Of a stretch of DNA of 64,000 nt, positions 62,022-64,000 are shown piece after piece. Source of the DNA: Gracilimonas tropica DSM 19535 (GTDB taxonomy: Bacteria > Bacteroidota > Rhodothermia > Balneolales > Balneolaceae); the NCBI RefSeq assembly GCF_000375425.1, contig NZ_AQXG01000001.1:180000-243999 (forward strand). The letters run 5' to 3'. Under the pieces are notes generated by a model, which did not search any database, was not told the origin of the DNA, and was given only the letters and a program-made list of their open reading frames with translations. The first letter of the stretch is position 1; each line of letters opens with the position of its first letter. The translations under genes were made by a program, and so were the position numbers.

Positions 62022-62974
62022 TGGCATCGTTAACAGTTTTGGATCCGGGATTTTTTACAACCGTGCAGGATAATGGACGCTTTGGATCAAGGAAATTTGG
62101 CGTGCCGGTGGGAGGTTCGATGGATTCTTTTGCACGTAGATCGGCTAATTGGTTAGTCGGAAACGACTCTGAAGCCCCTGTGTTGGAAATGACGATCCGG
62201 GGAGGAACCTATAAGTTTCATGATGAAGCTTTTATTGGATTAGCCGGAGGTGAAGTAGATATCACCATGAATGGGAGAAAGCAAAAGCAGTACGAAACTC
62301 TGGCTGTTAGTTCCGGAGAAGAAGTGCAAATTGGTCGGGTTAAAACCGGTTGTCGCGTTTATATGGCAATAGCCGGCAATTGGGAACTGGATAAAATAAT
62401 GGGCAGTTTTTCTACTTGTGTGCAAGCCGGATTCGGTGGGTTGGAGGGAAGGAAAGTTAGCAAAGGGGACTGCATAAGCTGGGCATATTCTCATAACATC
62501 ACCAAAAAGACCATTCCTGAAAACCTGCTGCCATATTTTGGACATTCATATCAGATTCGGATCATTGAAGGCCCCGAATGGGATTGGCTCAATAAAGATG
62601 AGCAAGAAGCGTTTTTAAATCTGGATTTTAAGGTTCAGCCCGAAAGTAACAGAATGGGCATAAGGCTTAAATCCAGTACATCGCTCGCATTAAAAAAGGA
62701 AAACATGGTGTCTTCACCGGTTTTGCCGGGTATGATTCAGTTGCCTCCGGGTGGCGACCCAATCATCTTGATGAATGATGCACAGTCCGTTGGCGGTTAT
62801 CCGAGGGTAGCCAAAGTTGTGGATGCCGATCTTTGGAGATTAGGGCAGGTTTGGCCTCCGGCTAAGATCCGTTTTAAACTGATAACCAGAAAAGAGGCCT
62901 TAAAATTGAGTGCTTTTCAAGAAAATATTTTATACTCAGGTAAAGACGACATCAAGAAGAATGAAGAATTTTAA
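62021..62974 (+). CDS. pxpC: 5-oxoprolinase subunit PxpC (KipA-like)
   Basis: A 317-residue AHS2/biotin-dependent-carboxylase-like domain protein. Its start is TASLTVLDPGFFTTVQDNGR-like: VLDPGFFTTVQDNGRFGSRK, followed by GVPVGGSMDSFARRSANWLVG, MTIRGGTYKFHDEAFIGLAGG, and later MVSSPVLPGMIQLPPGGDP and ILMNDAQSVGGYPRVAKVVD. The ATG overlaps the pxpB stop by 1 base. The 3' end overlaps the start of a metalloprotease gene by 14 bases, an unusual operon boundary. Confidence 0.95.
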   Translation: MASLTVLDPGFFTTVQDNGRFGSRKFGVPVGGSMDSFARRSANWLVGNDSEAPVLEMTIRGGTYKFHDEAFIGLAGGEVDITMNGRKQKQYETLAVSSGEEVQIGRVKTGCRVYMAIAGNWELDKIMGSFSTCVQAGFGGLEGRKVSKGDCISWAYSHNITKKTIPENLLPYFGHSYQIRIIEGPEWDWLNKDEQEAFLNLDFKVQPESNRMGIRLKSSTSLALKKENMVSSPVLPGMIQLPPGGDPIILMNDAQSVGGYPRVAKVVDADLWRLGQVWPPAKIRFKLITRKEALKLSAFQENILYSGKDDIKKNEEF

Positions 62975-64000
62975 AAATTTATCTATAACCGGTTTTTTTC
63001 TGTTGATTTCATTACCGGTTATTGCACGGCAGCAGATTCCAGAGCCCGCTCAAATTGAAAGAAAGACATTGACTCCAGAGGAGATCACTCAAATTTGTGA
63101 ACTTCCTTTTTCTTCTTTTGATGAAAACGAGTTCCAACCTTATCAAAGCTTGAGGAAAAATAAAAGCCCAGGCTATAAAACAGCCACCATCAATGCTGAT
63201 TATGTAGGAGGATGGCCACAAGAAGCGATAGAAGCATTTGAATATGCCATGGATATTTGGGAAAGTCACGTTACGTCTTCAGTTCCAATACGAGTTGAGG
63301 CCAATTGGGTAGCATTAGGAGAATTTACGCTCGGTAGTGCCGGCCCCACACAGTTTCTTCAATTAACTCCGGAAGATGGACAAACGGCATGGTATCCAAT
63401 CGCATTGGCCAGTTCTGTGAATGGAGTAGATTATGTAGAACAATCTCAGGGCACCGGAGATGAGGTTGATTATGATATTACCGTTAATATGAATGCGAGC
63501 TTTCCTGCCTGGTATTTTGGAACAGATGCTCAACCTCCTTCAGGTACATATGATTTTGTAACCGTTGTTTTGCATGAAGTGGGACATGGGCTTGGCTTTA
63601 CAGGATCCATGAGAGAATCGGGTGGTGGTTCGGCTCAATGGGGATTTGGATTTCCGGTTGCGCCCCTGGTATACGACCTTTTTGTGATTGACGGCCAAGG
63701 GAATGAAGTTATAGATCAGTCAGCCTATGGAAATCCTTCTGCCGGGCTGTATGATGCAGTTACTGGGAGGCGCCAGGGACTTTATTTTGCAGGTTTAAAA
63801 ACCATAGGTGAGTATGATGGACGGCCAACCCCATTATATGCACCAAGGGAATGGGCTCAGGGCTCCAGTTACTCACATCTTGATTATGAGAACTTTACCG
63901 GCACTCCCAATGCACTAATGAGGCCTCAAATAAATAGTGCACTTGCTGTCCACAATCCCGGGCCGTTAGTTTGCACAATTTTTGGGGATATGGGATGGCC
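62961..64000 (+). CDS. Secreted zinc metalloprotease (HEVGHGLGF type), 3' end outside window
   Basis: The first 346 residues of an exported zincin. A signal peptide covers about residues 1-23 (ITGFFLLISLPVIARQQ). The zinc motif is TVVLHEVGHGLGFTG with H205, E206 and H209. The family landmarks GSSYSHLDYENFTGTPNALM, RPQINSALAVHNPGPLVC and FGDMGW follow, as in Bacteroidota secreted HExxH proteases with a Met containing segment. The third zinc ligand is not HxxGxxH-type: position +10 is Gly. Its start overlaps the pxpC end by 14 bases. The missing C-terminus may carry a type IX sorting tail, which cannot be seen here. Confidence 0.85.
   Translation, partial: MKNFKNLSITGFFLLISLPVIARQQIPEPAQIERKTLTPEEITQICELPFSSFDENEFQPYQSLRKNKSPGYKTATINADYVGGWPQEAIEAFEYAMDIWESHVTSSVPIRVEANWVALGEFTLGSAGPTQFLQLTPEDGQTAWYPIALASSVNGVDYVEQSQGTGDEVDYDITVNMNASFPAWYFGTDAQPPSGTYDFVTVVLHEVGHGLGFTGSMRESGGGSAQWGFGFPVAPLVYDLFVIDGQGNEVIDQSAYGNPSAGLYDAVTGRRQGLYFAGLKTIGEYDGRPTPLYAPREWAQGSSYSHLDYENFTGTPNALMRPQINSALAVHNPGPLVCTIFGDMGW

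Overview
The window is chromosomal DNA from a member of Bacteroidota in the wide sense, most likely the Balneolales/Rhodothermia branch (Gracilimonas- or Balneola-like). Evidence for this: a secreted protein ending in a NYPNPFNP-type type IX secretion tail (24706-27693), a PID-CTERM protein (27796-27993), a 30-residue basic COX24/mS38-like protein (24403-24495), several promoter-like TAnnTTTG boxes, and lipid A transport proteins of the Bacteroidota OstA type. No rRNA, tRNA, CRISPR array, phage or insertion sequence was seen. Most of the window is ordinary core metabolism and envelope biogenesis. The accessory signal lies in small operons and in intergenic repeats.

Layout. 1-5.3 kb, minus strand: a truncated secreted amidohydrolase, an alkyl-DNA methyltransferase, and a TonB receptor with a His-rich lipoprotein and a small His/Cys protein (likely a metal uptake locus, possibly zinc). 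5.3-15 kb: small membrane protein, pyruvate phosphate dikinase, flavin disulfide reductase, PolB-type exonuclease, asparaginase, EF-G-like GTPase. 15-19.4 kb: a MazF/PemK-type toxin-antitoxin pair, a two-domain CbiX-like protein, then a sulfur operon (sulfide:quinone reductase, TusE/DsrC-like carrier, DsrE-like protein). 19.4-23.7 kb, minus strand: OstA-like protein, LptC, uracil phosphoribosyltransferase, Na+/alanine symporter with a large insert. 24-38 kb: HU/IHF, the 30-residue protein, sorted surface proteins, a nitrilase-fold protein with an altered active site, dCTP deaminase, RsmE, lycopene cyclase, threonine aldolase, assorted small genes and a UbiA prenyltransferase. 38-45 kb: MnmA, thioredoxin-like protein, class III aminotransferase, succinate-semialdehyde dehydrogenase, NAD synthetase. 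45-55.3 kb: a long envelope run (lytic transglycosylase, S41 protease, PHP phosphoesterase, RibH, UppS, BamA, three OmpH/Skp paralogues) closed by a strong terminator. 55.3-59.1 kb: vWA protein, RNase HII, CBS protein, hydrolase, DUF1801. 59.3-64 kb: an overlapping operon of an Nramp-fold transporter lacking all three metal-ligand side chains, the three 5-oxoprolinase subunits PxpA/B/C, and a secreted zinc protease cut by the window end.

How the parts fit. BamA plus three Skp-like chaperones, the LptC/OstA pair, UppS, MltD and CtpA form an outer-envelope assembly theme. PxpABC yields glutamate from 5-oxoproline, and its linked transporter looks adapted to something other than a metal ion. The most interesting items are that transporter, a 22-bp palindrome found precisely inserted in two different intergenic repeats (each with an uninterrupted counterpart in the same window), the nitrilase with Met in place of its catalytic Lys, and an orphan plus-strand terminator at 1912-1951 that suggests an unannotated RNA.
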